Of a DNA stretch of 64,000 nt, positions 52,622 through 62,962 are shown piece by piece. Position 1 is the stretch's first letter. Each line of letters opens with the position of its first letter. A program made the position numbers and the translations under genes. The notes below the pieces were generated by a model. That model did no database searches and was not told the origin of the DNA. It saw only the letters and a list, made by a program, of their open reading frames with translations. This stretch comes from an uncultured Pelagibacteraceae bacterium (GTDB lineage: Bacteria > Pseudomonadota > Alphaproteobacteria > Pelagibacterales > Pelagibacteraceae): NCBI GenBank assembly GCA_902588895.1, contig CACIRC010000001.1, positions 143,948 through 207,947 on the forward strand, written 5' to 3'.

Positions 52622-53265
52622 TGGATCAGGAAATTTTAAATTCTTATTCTAGAATCAATCACTTAAATGTTTCACGTGAAACATTTTTGGACTTTGAAAA
52701 CTATATATCTATGATTCTTGAAAAAAATAAAAAAATCAACATAATTAGCCAAAAAACAGCTTCAAAAAAGGCTATAATTGACCGTCATATTATAGATTCA
52801 GCACAAATTATTGATTTTATTGATTTAAATAGCAATTCAACCACTGATATAGGTTCAGGAGCGGGTATGCCAGGTATAATCGTGGCAATTATACTAAAAA
52901 ATATGAAAAATAATATGAATGTGCACCTTTATGAAAAAAGTTATCATAAAAGCCATTTTTTAAAGGAAGTTTCAAAAAAATTAAATTTAAACACAAAGGT
53001 TTTTCAAAAAAATATTTTTGAAATAAAAAATTTAGAAACAGGAACAATAATGTCTAGAGCATTTAAACCAATGCCAGTAGTTTTAGATTTAGTATTTGAA
53101 AATTTTTCAAAATATAAAAATTTGATTTTTTTTATGGGGAAGAGTGGAAAAAAAATTTTTGAAAATTCTAAAAAAAATTGGGTATTAGAGTATATAGAAA
53201 AGAAAAGTTTAACAAGTGAAGACTCATTTTTGATAAATATAAAAAAAATAAAAAAAAAAAATTAA
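52621..53265 (+). CDS. rsmG: 16S rRNA (guanine527-N7)-methyltransferase
   Basis: NLNVSRET-type N-terminus, DRHIIDSAQI, DIGSGAGMPGIIVAI. Confidence 0.95.
   Translation: MDQEILNSYSRINHLNVSRETFLDFENYISMILEKNKKINIISQKTASKKAIIDRHIIDSAQIIDFIDLNSNSTTDIGSGAGMPGIIVAIILKNMKNNMNVHLYEKSYHKSHFLKEVSKKLNLNTKVFQKNIFEIKNLETGTIMSRAFKPMPVVLDLVFENFSKYKNLIFFMGKSGKKIFENSKKNWVLEYIEKKSLTSEDSFLINIKKIKKKN
52668..52683. promoter_or_regulatory. parS centromere-like site
   Basis: Perfect 16-bp palindrome TGTTTCACGTGAAACA inside rsmG, just upstream of parAB. Confidence 0.95.
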
Positions 53266-53285
53266 AAGGAAATTAAAAATATTAA

Positions 53286-54080
53286 ATGCAAATTATTTCA
53301 GTCATAAATCAAAAGGGTGGGGTCGGAAAAACTACTACGGTGATAAATCTTGCAGCGGGTTTATCTCAAATAGATAAAAAAATTTTAGTAATTGACTTAG
53401 ATCCACAAGGTAACGCTACCACAGGTCTAGGATTATCTAACATGGATAACTCAAGTGATACAATTTATGGAGTTTTGAATGGAACTAGAGAAATTAGTGA
53501 TGTGATTAAAAAAACACAGTTCGAAAATTTAGATATTATAACATCTAATGTAGATTTATCGGGTTTAGAAGTAGAAACGGCTGATGACAGTAATAGGGCA
53601 TTTATACTAAAGACTAAATTAACCTTATATTTAAACGATTCTAGAAGATTATATGATTATGTCTTGATCGATTGCCCACCTTCGTTAAGCTTGTTAACAG
53701 TAATGGCGCTTGTAAGTTCAAACTCTCTATTGGTACCACTTCAGACTGAATTTTTTGCTTTAGAAGGTCTAACACAACTAATGAAAACAATCGAAAGGAT
53801 AAAAGTAAGTTTAAATCCAAATTTGAAAATCAGGGGTATACTTTTAACTATGTACGACAAAAGAAATAAGCTTTCATCCCAAGTTGAGAAAGAAGCTAGG
53901 GATTATTTTAGTGAAAAAGTTTATTCAACTGTCATACCAAGGAATGTCAGACTTTCAGAAGCACCCTCCCATGGTATGCCAGTATTGATCTATGATAAGA
54001 CATGTCCTGGCAGCAAATCCTACTTTAGTTTTACTGACGAGTTTATGAATCAAGAATCAACAATTGGGAGTGCTGCTTAA
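53286..54080 (+). CDS. parA: chromosome partitioning ATPase ParA
   Basis: IISVINQKGGVGKTTTVINLAAGL, VLIDCPPSLSLLTVMAL. Confidence 0.98.
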   Translation: MQIISVINQKGGVGKTTTVINLAAGLSQIDKKILVIDLDPQGNATTGLGLSNMDNSSDTIYGVLNGTREISDVIKKTQFENLDIITSNVDLSGLEVETADDSNRAFILKTKLTLYLNDSRRLYDYVLIDCPPSLSLLTVMALVSSNSLLVPLQTEFFALEGLTQLMKTIERIKVSLNPNLKIRGILLTMYDKRNKLSSQVEKEARDYFSEKVYSTVIPRNVRLSEAPSHGMPVLIYDKTCPGSKSYFSFTDEFMNQESTIGSAA

Positions 54081-54922
54081 TGGATAAGATCAAAAAAGGA
54101 TTAGGAAGAGGACTTTCATCGTTGATTGGTGAGACGAAAATTGAACCTCAAAAAAATCAGGTATCAATTAGTGATCTGGTCCCAAATAAGTATCAACCAA
54201 GAAAGATATTTGATGAAGCTAGTTTAGAAGATCTAACCAATTCGATTAAAGAAAGAGGAATGATACAGCCTATAATTGTTAGAAATTCAAATAATGATAG
54301 AACAAAGTTTGAAATAATCGCAGGTGAGAGAAGATGGCTAGCAGCACAAAGAGCTGGTCTTCACAATGTCCCTGTTGTCATAACGGAAGCAGATGATTTA
54401 AAATCTCTAGAATTTGCTATTGTAGAAAATGTTCAAAGACACGACCTAAATCCTCTTGAAGAAGCTCAAGGATATAAAAGATTGATAGATGAATTTTCTT
54501 ATGATCAAGAAAAAGTGTCAAAGTTCATAGGAAAAAGCAGGAGCCACATAACAAATTCCTTGCGTCTCCTTACCTTACCAGATGATGTGATCAAATTAAT
54601 TGAAACTCAAAAATTAACAGCAGGTCATGCAAAAGTTTTAGTAGGTCTTCAAAATGCAAGTTTTGTAGCATCAAAAATCATTGAAAAAAAACTTTCAGTT
54701 AGACAAGCAGAAAATTTTGTTAAAATATTCAAAAATAAAAAACAAAAATCTCTAATTTCTAAAGACACCAATATTACTGCTCTTGAGTTATCTATTACGA
54801 ACAAAATAGGTTTAAACGTCGACATACAAAATACTAAAAGAAACAAGGGTACAATAAGTTTTGAGTATAAAGACCTAGAGCAATTAAACAAAATTATAGA
54901 TATAATTAAATCTAATTATTAG
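54080..54922 (+). CDS. parB: chromosome partitioning protein ParB
   Basis: GLGRGLSSLIGE, IIAGERRWLAAQRAGL, VENVQRHDLNPLEEAQGY. Confidence 0.98.
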   Translation: MDKIKKGLGRGLSSLIGETKIEPQKNQVSISDLVPNKYQPRKIFDEASLEDLTNSIKERGMIQPIIVRNSNNDRTKFEIIAGERRWLAAQRAGLHNVPVVITEADDLKSLEFAIVENVQRHDLNPLEEAQGYKRLIDEFSYDQEKVSKFIGKSRSHITNSLRLLTLPDDVIKLIETQKLTAGHAKVLVGLQNASFVASKIIEKKLSVRQAENFVKIFKNKKQKSLISKDTNITALELSITNKIGLNVDIQNTKRNKGTISFEYKDLEQLNKIIDIIKSNY

Positions 54923-55907
54923 TTTTTGAAATTGATTGATTAATTATAAAATCTGTTATTAGATTTATCGAGCTCCCTATATTTTTTTTAATTTGAAGTT
55001 CAATTTCATTTAATTTGAAAATTAAATTTTTGATATTTTCTGGTGTCCACTCGTATATTTGTTTTTTTGTAATTTCCTTATCTTTCCAAAAAATTGGCGG
55101 TTTTGCAGATGATATAGTTAATTCAATATTTCTATTTTTTTTAAATTCACTACAAAGATTATAAATTTTTTTTGATTTGTTCAAAAAAATTCTCGTAATC
55201 AGAATACAATCTTCATTGCTGAGATTGTTTTCGTTTAAAATATTTATTGTTTTTTTGTTATTCTTTGCTAGACAATTATCAATTAATTCTGAAATACTAT
55301 GATCTTCTGCTAGGTTTATAAGTTTTAATATTTCATCAGTTTTAATTTTTTTGTTTCTAAGTGTAAAATATTTTATTTTATCTAGTTCATTAAGCAATTT
55401 TTTTCTATCACCACCACATTTATTTATTACAATATTAACATCAGATTGAGATAGCGATATATTATTTTGTTTTAAAAATTTTTTAGCTATATTTGATAAT
55501 AAATCAAAAGTGTCCTCGTAAAATGCAGCTGTAACTAATTTTTTTTCTTTTTCAAAATAATTTCTTAATTTTGATTTTTTATCTAAAACACCGCTATTAA
55601 TTATGATTAGATTATCAGAATTTTTTTCAATTATACTTTTTATAATATCTAAAATTTTATTCGTTGCTCTTTTGATTATAATTATTTTTCTTTCCTCAAA
55701 TAGAGACTTATTTAAAACACTTTCTAGGAATGAATTCTCATCATTTAATATTTGATTTTCTTCATAATTAAATATGTTATCTCTATTAAAATTTTTTAAT
55801 AACTCATCGATTTTTTCATTTTTCGATCCTTCATTTACTCCATAAAATAAATAAAAATTATAATTTTGTAATATACTTTTATTTATTTCAAATAATTTTT
55901 TTATCAC
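54912..55907 (-). CDS. holA: DNA polymerase III delta subunit
   Basis: YLFYGVNEGSKNEKIDELLK...; HolA-like, next to lptE/leuS. Confidence 0.88.
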   Translation of the reverse strand: MIKKLFEINKSILQNYNFYLFYGVNEGSKNEKIDELLKNFNRDNIFNYEENQILNDENSFLESVLNKSLFEERKIIIIKRATNKILDIIKSIIEKNSDNLIIINSGVLDKKSKLRNYFEKEKKLVTAAFYEDTFDLLSNIAKKFLKQNNISLSQSDVNIVINKCGGDRKKLLNELDKIKYFTLRNKKIKTDEILKLINLAEDHSISELIDNCLAKNNKKTINILNENNLSNEDCILITRIFLNKSKKIYNLCSEFKKNRNIELTISSAKPPIFWKDKEITKKQIYEWTPENIKNLIFKLNEIELQIKKNIGSSINLITDFIINQSISKTNN

Positions 55908-56365
55908 TTTATGGTCTTTAATTTAAGTATCAACTTTTCTTGAATTGAAGATGCAAAATTATTTTTTACTACATTTTCATATTTTCGTTGTTCAAAAGAG
56001 TCTTCAATATTTTTAATATTTAATTTTTCTTTAAAAGTAAAAGAAACGTTTTTTTCATTATAATTTATTTGGAAGCTTGAAATTGCTTGGAGTTCATAAT
56101 TGGTAATTTTACCCGTTGCATCTTTTGAAATGATTTCTTTGTTTAAAATAGTATTCATTTTTATTCTAAATATATTTTCTGTTTCATTCGAATAATATTT
56201 TTTAAGTCTAGAATTGATTCTATTATTAATTTCTCTGTTACCATTCATCTCTACAATAATAATATTAATATTTGAAACTGAGTTATTTTTATAAACCGTG
56301 GAATAACCACAATTTGATAAAAAAATTAGTAAAACTATAAAAATTAAATTTTTATGCATTATCAT
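55904..56365 (-). CDS. lptE: LptE-like LPS assembly lipoprotein
   Basis: lipobox [15 protein letters not shown]; between leuS and holA. Confidence 0.82.
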   Translation of the reverse strand: MIMHKNLIFIVLLIFLSNCGYSTVYKNNSVSNINIIIVEMNGNREINNRINSRLKKYYSNETENIFRIKMNTILNKEIISKDATGKITNYELQAISSFQINYNEKNVSFTFKEKLNIKNIEDSFEQRKYENVVKNNFASSIQEKLILKLKTIK

Positions 56366-58899
56366 AAAATGATGTTTATTAATTTGTCTTTTATATAAAT
56401 TTTTTTCTTAATTGGCTTGTTATCTAAATACTTACTTAATTTGTCATTATTCATTACTAATTTGAGCAAATTTTCTTCAGTTATACCTCTTTGTGATTTG
56501 ATTATTTCTCTTTTCTTTCCGTTAATTTGGACAACTATATTAATTTCATCCTCTTGAATCAAATTTTTATTATATTTGGGCCAAATTATTTTTTCTTTAT
56601 TATTTAGAATTTCTAAACATTCATTTGCAAAATGAGGTATTACAGGAGATATTATAATTAATATATTTTGATAATTTTCAATCAAAGTTTTTTTGGAATA
56701 ATTATTTTCTAAAGCTTTAAACATAAAGGCATACATTTCGTGTAAGTTAGCAACAATTTTATTATAACTAAAGTTCTCCAAATTTTCTGTTACTTTTTTA
56801 ATTAATCTATTTGTAAATTTTGAAATTTCTTTATCATCATCTTTTTGATGTTCTTTTTTAATTTCTTCTAAAAACTTTGAATTTAAATTCCATAATTTTT
56901 GTATAAATTTAAATGAAGAAATAATTCCCTCCTCGGACCATTGGACATCTTTTTCTGGTGGACTATCTGATAAAATAAATAATCTAGCTGCATCTGCTCC
57001 ATAGTTTGAAATAATATTTTCAGGATCAATTGTATTTTTTTTTGATTTAGACATCGACTCTGAAGCACCTACAGTAATTAATTTTGAGTTATCTTTTTTA
57101 AGATATTTTTTTCCTCCGATTGTTTCTATTTCTTCTGGGCTTACCCAATTATTTTCTGGGTCTTTATAAGTTTCATGACAAACCATGCCCTGGGTAAATA
57201 GACCACTGAAAGGTTCTTCCAGATTAAAATTTTTATTTTTATGAGAGATTGCTCTCATAAAAAATCTTGAATAGAGAAGATGTAAGATTGCATGTTCAAC
57301 ACCACCGATATACTGGTCAACAGGCATCCAGTAATTTATATCATCTTTTTTAAAACCATAATCTTTTTCATTAGGTGAGCAAAATCTTAAAAAGTACCAA
57401 GATGAACATACAAAAGTATCAAGTGTATCAGTTTCTCTAGTCATTTTTTTTCCATCAATAATAATTTCTTTCCATGTTTTTTGACTATCTAATGGATTAC
57501 CTTTAACTTTAAGGTCTATATTTTCAGGAAGTTTTACAGGCAGCATTGAAATTGGAATTGGGTGAACATTTCCATTTTCATCATAAGCTATAGGTATGGG
57601 ACATCCCCAATATCTTTGTCTTGAAACACCCCAATCTTTTAATCTATAATTAATTTGTTTTTTTCCTAAATTTTTTTCTTGTAAGATTTTTATTGTTTCA
57701 ATAACTGAATTATCAGGTGCATCAAAACCGTTCAAAAAATTAGAATTAATAATCTTGCCAGGACCAGCATAGGCTTCATTTTTTACCTTAAAATTATCAT
57801 CTTGATCATGTGGTTTGACGACAGTCTTAATTTCTAAATTATATTTTTTGGCAAAATCAAAATCTCTTTGATCATGCGCAGGACAACCAAAAACTGCACC
57901 GAATCCATAATCCATTAAAACGAAGTTAGCAAAATATACTGGCACTTTTTGATCAGGATTTAAAGGATTTATAGCTACAAGATTGGTTTTGAAACCAATT
58001 TTTTCTCCAACCGCTATTGCTTCCTCGGTTGTTCCTGTTTTTGAGCATTCTTTTTTAAATTTTATGAAATCGTTGTTTTCTTTATAATATTTAGAAATTT
58101 CATGGTCAGATGATAAGGCTAAAAAAGATATTCCAAAAAGAGTATCGGGTCTAGTTGTAAAACACTTTATATTATTAACAGGTAAATCACCTTCAATTTT
58201 AAAATCTATTTCACTACCAAATGATTTTCCAATCCAATTTTTTTGCATTGTTTTCACTTTATTTGGCCATGAATTAAGATTCTCTAGGCCGTCTAAAAGA
58301 TCTTGAGAAAACTTTGAAATATTAAAAAACCATTGACTTAGTTTTTTCCTTTCTACAACTGCACCTGATCTCCAACCTTTTCCATCTATGACTTGCTCGT
58401 TAGCAAGAACAGTTTCATCTACGGGATCCCAATTTACATAATTTTCTTTTCTATAGACTAATTTTTTTTGATATAACTCAAGAAAAAAGGCTTGTTGATG
58501 CTTATAATATTCATCTGAACAAGTTGAAATTTCTCTATCCCAATCAATTGAGAGACCAAGTTGTTTTAATTGTGATTTCATTTTTGAAATATTTGTTTCA
58601 GTCCACACTTTAGGATCAAGGTTATTTTGTTTCGCAGCATTCTCAGCTGGCATACCAAAAGAATCCCAACCCATAGGATGCAAAACATTGAACCCCTGTA
58701 GTAATTTATATCTAGCTAAAACATCACCTATTGTATAGTTTCTGACATGTCCCATGTGAATTTTTCCAGATGGGTATGGAAACATTTCTAAGCAATAAAA
58801 TTTCTTTTTATTTTTTTCTATTTTAGTAGAAAAAATTTTATTATTTTCCCAAAACTTTTGCCACTTTTGTTCAATTGATTTAAAATTATATCTATCCAC
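56362..58899 (-). CDS. leuS: leucyl-tRNA synthetase
   Basis: [35 protein letters not shown]. Confidence 0.98.
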   Translation of the reverse strand: MDRYNFKSIEQKWQKFWENNKIFSTKIEKNKKKFYCLEMFPYPSGKIHMGHVRNYTIGDVLARYKLLQGFNVLHPMGWDSFGMPAENAAKQNNLDPKVWTETNISKMKSQLKQLGLSIDWDREISTCSDEYYKHQQAFFLELYQKKLVYRKENYVNWDPVDETVLANEQVIDGKGWRSGAVVERKKLSQWFFNISKFSQDLLDGLENLNSWPNKVKTMQKNWIGKSFGSEIDFKIEGDLPVNNIKCFTTRPDTLFGISFLALSSDHEISKYYKENNDFIKFKKECSKTGTTEEAIAVGEKIGFKTNLVAINPLNPDQKVPVYFANFVLMDYGFGAVFGCPAHDQRDFDFAKKYNLEIKTVVKPHDQDDNFKVKNEAYAGPGKIINSNFLNGFDAPDNSVIETIKILQEKNLGKKQINYRLKDWGVSRQRYWGCPIPIAYDENGNVHPIPISMLPVKLPENIDLKVKGNPLDSQKTWKEIIIDGKKMTRETDTLDTFVCSSWYFLRFCSPNEKDYGFKKDDINYWMPVDQYIGGVEHAILHLLYSRFFMRAISHKNKNFNLEEPFSGLFTQGMVCHETYKDPENNWVSPEEIETIGGKKYLKKDNSKLITVGASESMSKSKKNTIDPENIISNYGADAARLFILSDSPPEKDVQWSEEGIISSFKFIQKLWNLNSKFLEEIKKEHQKDDDKEISKFTNRLIKKVTENLENFSYNKIVANLHEMYAFMFKALENNYSKKTLIENYQNILIIISPVIPHFANECLEILNNKEKIIWPKYNKNLIQEDEINIVVQINGKKREIIKSQRGITEENLLKLVMNNDKLSKYLDNKPIKKKIYIKDKLINIIL

Positions 58900-58934
58900 G
58901 GTAATTTATTTTATATCATGATACTTGAAGTCTA

Positions 58935-59492
58935 TTACTTCTTTTTTTTCATGTCTGGATATTTATATTCAGTTTCTTTATTTTCTTTATAGATTGCAGC
59001 TTTTTTTAAAATTTCTTTTTTTAACTCAACTTTTAAAGTTCCTTCTATCTCGCTAAACTTACAATTTAAAAAAGAGTCTGTACATTTTCTATTAAATATT
59101 TTTACTTCCAGAGCATCAGACCTAATTTCATTTGTCAAAAATCTAATGGATATTTTTATGCTTTCATTAGGTGTGCTATTGTCAGAGTACCAATCTGTGA
59201 TGATTATACCTCCGCTATAATTTACAGATGATAAGGGCATAAAATCAATTACATCAAGTGAAGCTTTCCAAAGTTCATTTGAACTCGCAAAATCAAAAGT
59301 TCCACCTCTTTGCTTAACCATGTCGTTGAGTCTAAATCCACGACCTTCTTTTAAATTTTGCTCAACTCTTTTTTTTGGATCAGCTGGAAATTTTCGAGCA
59401 TCTCCTCCTGGAAGCTTGCCATTACATCCACCCAAAAAAAAGGAAATTAGGGTTAAAAAAGCTATGATTTGTTTAGATTTTAATGATTTCAT
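58935..59492 (-). CDS. DUF3576 domain lipoprotein
   Basis: lipobox FFLGGCNG; LWKASLDVIDFMPLSSVNYSGGIIITDWYSD. Confidence 0.9.
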   Translation of the reverse strand: MKSLKSKQIIAFLTLISFFLGGCNGKLPGGDARKFPADPKKRVEQNLKEGRGFRLNDMVKQRGGTFDFASSNELWKASLDVIDFMPLSSVNYSGGIIITDWYSDNSTPNESIKISIRFLTNEIRSDALEVKIFNRKCTDSFLNCKFSEIEGTLKVELKKEILKKAAIYKENKETEYKYPDMKKKK

Positions 59493-59693
59493 ATTGGTAT
59501 TTTAGTGAGTGTTTTATATAACATAACCTCAATTTTGCTAAAATATATGAAAAAATTGTTTAGAGTGATGCATAAATGCAACAATTTATTAAATTTTTTC
59601 AAAAAATGAGTAAAATCAACATAAATTAGTGTCAAAATATATATAAGTGCCTTGTTTATTATTAATAATAACAATTACAAAGGAGTAATTAAT

Positions 59694-60659
59694 ATGAACA
59701 TTAAAAAAATAGGTTTGACAGCTTTAGCAGCTTCACTTGTTTCAGTATCAGCTCACGCTGGTTCAGTTTCAGTAGCTGGAGGAGCGTCAATGAACACAGA
59801 AGGTTACAGCGGTGAAAACTTAAACGCTGGTACAACTTTCTCTATGGGTAACCAATTAACTTTTACTGGTTCAGGTGAATTAGATAATGGAATGAATGTT
59901 TCAATATCTTTCGTATTGGATCAAGGTGATGACACTGCTGTTACATCAGGTCCATTTGACTCACATTCAGTTAAAGTTTCTTCAGATTCATTAGGTACAT
60001 TAACACTTGCGGGTGAAGGTGGATCTTCAGCAGCTACATCAATCGATGGATCAGCAGCAGGTGATATCTGGGATACATTTGACGGTACTAGAGGTGCTGC
60101 AACAGCGGTTGCTGTTTCTGACTCTGGTCCTGGTAACAACTCTTTATTCTACACATTACCTTCAATCATGGATGGTCTAGATGTTAACTTATCTTACCAA
60201 CCACAAGGTTCTGGAAGAGAGTCTGCTACTGGTATGGGTGTATCTTACACTGGTTTAGAGGGCTTAACTATTAAGTACGCTACAACTGATGAAGCTGGAA
60301 CAACTGTAGCTCTTTCAGGTGATCAAACAGTTTGGAACGCATCGTATGTATACGGACCTGTAACTGCTACTGTATCTGAATCTGAGTTTGACGTTGGAAC
60401 AGGTACATCTGACCAAACAATTTCATCTTATGCATTGTCTTACACAGTGTCTGATGAGATTTCAGTAACTTACGGTGAAGAAACTATTGAAAAAGGTGGT
60501 TCAACTACTGATGCTGAGTACAGCGCAATTAGTGCGTCTTACACAGCTGGTGGTATGACTATTTCAATGGCTCTTAAAGAAGCTGAAAACACAGACCACA
60601 GTACAAATACTAATGCGGACTTTGAATACTGGTCTTTAGGTGCATCATTTGCATTCTAA
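59694..60659 (+). CDS. porin (outer membrane beta-barrel)
   Basis: Signal peptide MNIKKIGLTALAASLVSVSAHA, repetitive beta-strand composition, C-terminal YWSLGASFAF; AAGGAG Shine-Dalgarno; start reset from 59652. Confidence 0.9.
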   Translation: MNIKKIGLTALAASLVSVSAHAGSVSVAGGASMNTEGYSGENLNAGTTFSMGNQLTFTGSGELDNGMNVSISFVLDQGDDTAVTSGPFDSHSVKVSSDSLGTLTLAGEGGSSAATSIDGSAAGDIWDTFDGTRGAATAVAVSDSGPGNNSLFYTLPSIMDGLDVNLSYQPQGSGRESATGMGVSYTGLEGLTIKYATTDEAGTTVALSGDQTVWNASYVYGPVTATVSESEFDVGTGTSDQTISSYALSYTVSDEISVTYGEETIEKGGSTTDAEYSAISASYTAGGMTISMALKEAENTDHSTNTNADFEYWSLGASFAF

Positions 60660-60681
60660 TTTAGTTTAAGTAAATATTATA

Positions 60682-60712
60682 AAAAGGGCCCCTTTTAAGG
60701 GGCCTTTTTTTT
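60682..60712 (+). terminator. strong Rho-independent terminator downstream of porin
   Basis: AAAAGGGCCCCTT-TT-AAGGGGCCTTTTTTTT. Confidence 0.92.
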
Positions 60713-61229
60713 ATTCAAAATAAGAAATTCCAGCAAATTCAGAGCTATTTAAAAGTCTAAGCTTATTTATATTTTTCTTAGAAATACCACCTAAAGCAAC
60801 AATTGTTTTTTTAGTTAAATTAGAAATTAATTTGAATTTATTTATCCCCAGGTAATTATTATTTTTTTTAAAAATAGAGGATAAAAAAATTTTGTTTACT
60901 AGTTGTTTTTCTTTAATTTTAATTTCCTTAATATTATGAGCTGACCCTATTATATTAAATTTTTTTTTGAATGAAAATGCTAAGTGTCTAGTGCATTTAT
61001 TAAAAGAGGGAATGTAAGCGCCATCTAAATCAAATTGAATAGCAAGTTTAACATTATTAGATAAATACAATTTTATCTTATTTTTTTTGCAATATTTTTT
61101 TAATTTTAAAATAGATACTTTGTCTAAGATTTTTGAATTGTAATTTCTATAAATAACAGCAGTTTCTTTATCTAATCTATCAATATTTTTTGTTTCAAAT
61201 TTATTTATAAAGTAATATTTTCTAATCAT
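60711..61229 (-). CDS. ThiE/TenI-like (thiamine phosphate synthase superfamily) protein, divergent
   Basis: LDGAYIPSF..., IIGSAHNIKEI, TIVALGGISKKNINKL; start reset to MIRKYYF. Confidence 0.7.
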   Translation of the reverse strand: MIRKYYFINKFETKNIDRLDKETAVIYRNYNSKILDKVSILKLKKYCKKNKIKLYLSNNVKLAIQFDLDGAYIPSFNKCTRHLAFSFKKKFNIIGSAHNIKEIKIKEKQLVNKIFLSSIFKKNNNYLGINKFKLISNLTKKTIVALGGISKKNINKLRLLNSSEFAGISYFE

Positions 61230-61235
61230 ATTTAT

Positions 61236-61895
61236 ATGCACAATACTGTAAAAAAATTATTAGACATTGAAAATAATATTAAAATTTATTTAGAGAAATT
61301 TAATATTAAAAATAATCCAAAAACTATAGCAGTTTCAAAGACATTTAAAATTGAAAAAATTTTACCTCTTATCGAACATGGTCATTTAGATTTTGGGGAG
61401 AATAAAGTTCAAGAAGCAGTCGAAAAATGGACAGAAATTAAAAAATCCCATTCATCAATCAAATTACATATGATTGGTAAATTACAAACCAATAAAGTTA
61501 AATTTGCTGTACAATTATTTGATTATATTCATTCAGTAGATAATGAAAAACTTGCAAGAAAAATTGCACTAGAACAAAGTAAAATAAATAAAAAGGTTAA
61601 AATTTTTTTACAGGTGAATATTGGAGATGAAAATCAAAAATCAGGGATTAATAAAAGTGAGGTGGAGCAACTAGTTTCTGTTTGTAAAGAAGTTGGTTTA
61701 AATGTCGTTGGCTTAATGTGCATCCCCCCTATAAATGTAGATCCAGAGAATTATTTTTCAGAAATGAATAAATTAAAAAAAGACTTAGATCTTGCTGAAT
61801 TAAGTATGGGTATGTCTTCAGATTATCTAAAAGCTGTTAAACATTTATCAACATATATTAGAGTTGGATCTAGTATTTTTGGTCAGAGAACTTAA
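61236..61895 (+). CDS. YggS-family pyridoxal phosphate homeostasis protein
   Basis: IAVSKTFKIEKI, HLDFGENKVQEAVEKW, HMIGKLQTNKVKFAV, LSMGMSSDYLKAV. Confidence 0.96.
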   Translation: MHNTVKKLLDIENNIKIYLEKFNIKNNPKTIAVSKTFKIEKILPLIEHGHLDFGENKVQEAVEKWTEIKKSHSSIKLHMIGKLQTNKVKFAVQLFDYIHSVDNEKLARKIALEQSKINKKVKIFLQVNIGDENQKSGINKSEVEQLVSVCKEVGLNVVGLMCIPPINVDPENYFSEMNKLKKDLDLAELSMGMSSDYLKAVKHLSTYIRVGSSIFGQRT

Positions 61896-62386
61896 AAAAT
61901 CTTTATTGTAGAATTTTTTTTAATTAATTTTAGCATAATTAAAAAATCTTTTTCCTGTAAAGCAACACATCCAGCCGTAGGTTTGTAATCTTTGGTAAGA
62001 TGAATAAAAATACAACTTCCCATACCACTTTTGGGTTTTTTAAAATTATACTTAATTGGAATTAAGAAATCATATTTGTTGTCTTTTCTTTTTAACTTTT
62101 CGTGTTTAATTTTTTTTTCAATTGTAACAAGTTTATTATATTTTTTAGGAAAGCGAATATCATTACACCAACCCATATTTTTTTTAATTTTGATACATTT
62201 TAGTAAAGTTGATGGTTTTTTTTTACGGTCTTTTCTAAAATAAAGATTTTCAATTTTAAACGTCCCTTTGGGTGTTTTTTTATCTCCTTCCTTTTTATTC
62301 TTAGTTAAACCTTTTTTACCAATACAACACCTGAATTTAAATTCATCTATTTGAAGAGTGTGTTTATTTTTTACAAAAATTGTCAT
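61892..62386 (-). CDS. L,D-transpeptidase (YkuD) family protein
   Basis: CCIGKKGLTKNKKEGDKKTPKGTFKIE, CIFIHLTKDYKPTAGCVAL. Confidence 0.9.
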   Translation of the reverse strand: MTIFVKNKHTLQIDEFKFRCCIGKKGLTKNKKEGDKKTPKGTFKIENLYFRKDRKKKPSTLLKCIKIKKNMGWCNDIRFPKKYNKLVTIEKKIKHEKLKRKDNKYDFLIPIKYNFKKPKSGMGSCIFIHLTKDYKPTAGCVALQEKDFLIMLKLIKKNSTIKIF

Positions 62387-62398
62387 ATTCTCTCTTTA

Positions 62399-62962
62399 GT
62401 GACTACACAGAATTTAATTATTTATAAGTTTAATGCTTTATATCATATTCTTGAAGAACTTGGTTTAGATTTAAATATTAAGGTTACCTTTGCAGAAACT
62501 GAAAATTCTTTAAATGAATGTGTAAAAAATTTAAAAAATTACTTAATTATTTCAAATAAAAAATATTCAGATATTAACAATCAATTAGTTTTAGATAATA
62601 CACCTATCAATATTTTTAAACTGGTTGAAAAGATAAATATTGAATTTTTAAAAATACAATTTAGCAGTCAGTCTGAAGTTAAAGTAAGGAATTATATTAT
62701 TGATCTAAATTCCAGACAAATGATAATAAATAATATTAAGCTTAAGTTGACTGAAAAAGAGATTAATACAATAATTTATTTATCAAAATCAAAAAAACCG
62801 GTAAGTATTGATGAATTACAAGAAAAGGTTTGGAGTTATCAATCTGATATAGAGACTCATACTGTTGAAACACATATCTACCGATTGAGAAAAAAAATTT
62901 TATTAACCTTTAAAGATAATGAATTTATAATTAGTGAAAAAAATGGTTATCAAATCAAATAA
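62399..62962 (+). CDS. OmpR-type winged-helix protein with divergent receiver-like N-terminus
   Basis: LTEKEINTIIYLSKSKKPVSIDELQEKVWSYQSDIETHTVETHIYRLRKKI; GTG at 62399 is a better start than 62351, which overlaps the divergent gene. Confidence 0.82.
   Translation: MTTQNLIIYKFNALYHILEELGLDLNIKVTFAETENSLNECVKNLKNYLIISNKKYSDINNQLVLDNTPINIFKLVEKINIEFLKIQFSSQSEVKVRNYIIDLNSRQMIINNIKLKLTEKEINTIIYLSKSKKPVSIDELQEKVWSYQSDIETHTVETHIYRLRKKILLTFKDNEFIISEKNGYQIK

Noticed and set aside
59489-59674. 61-aa minus-strand ORF upstream of the porin
   Set aside because: Low-complexity AT-rich translation (many L/I/F/N) in the porin promoter/5' UTR region; no coding signature.
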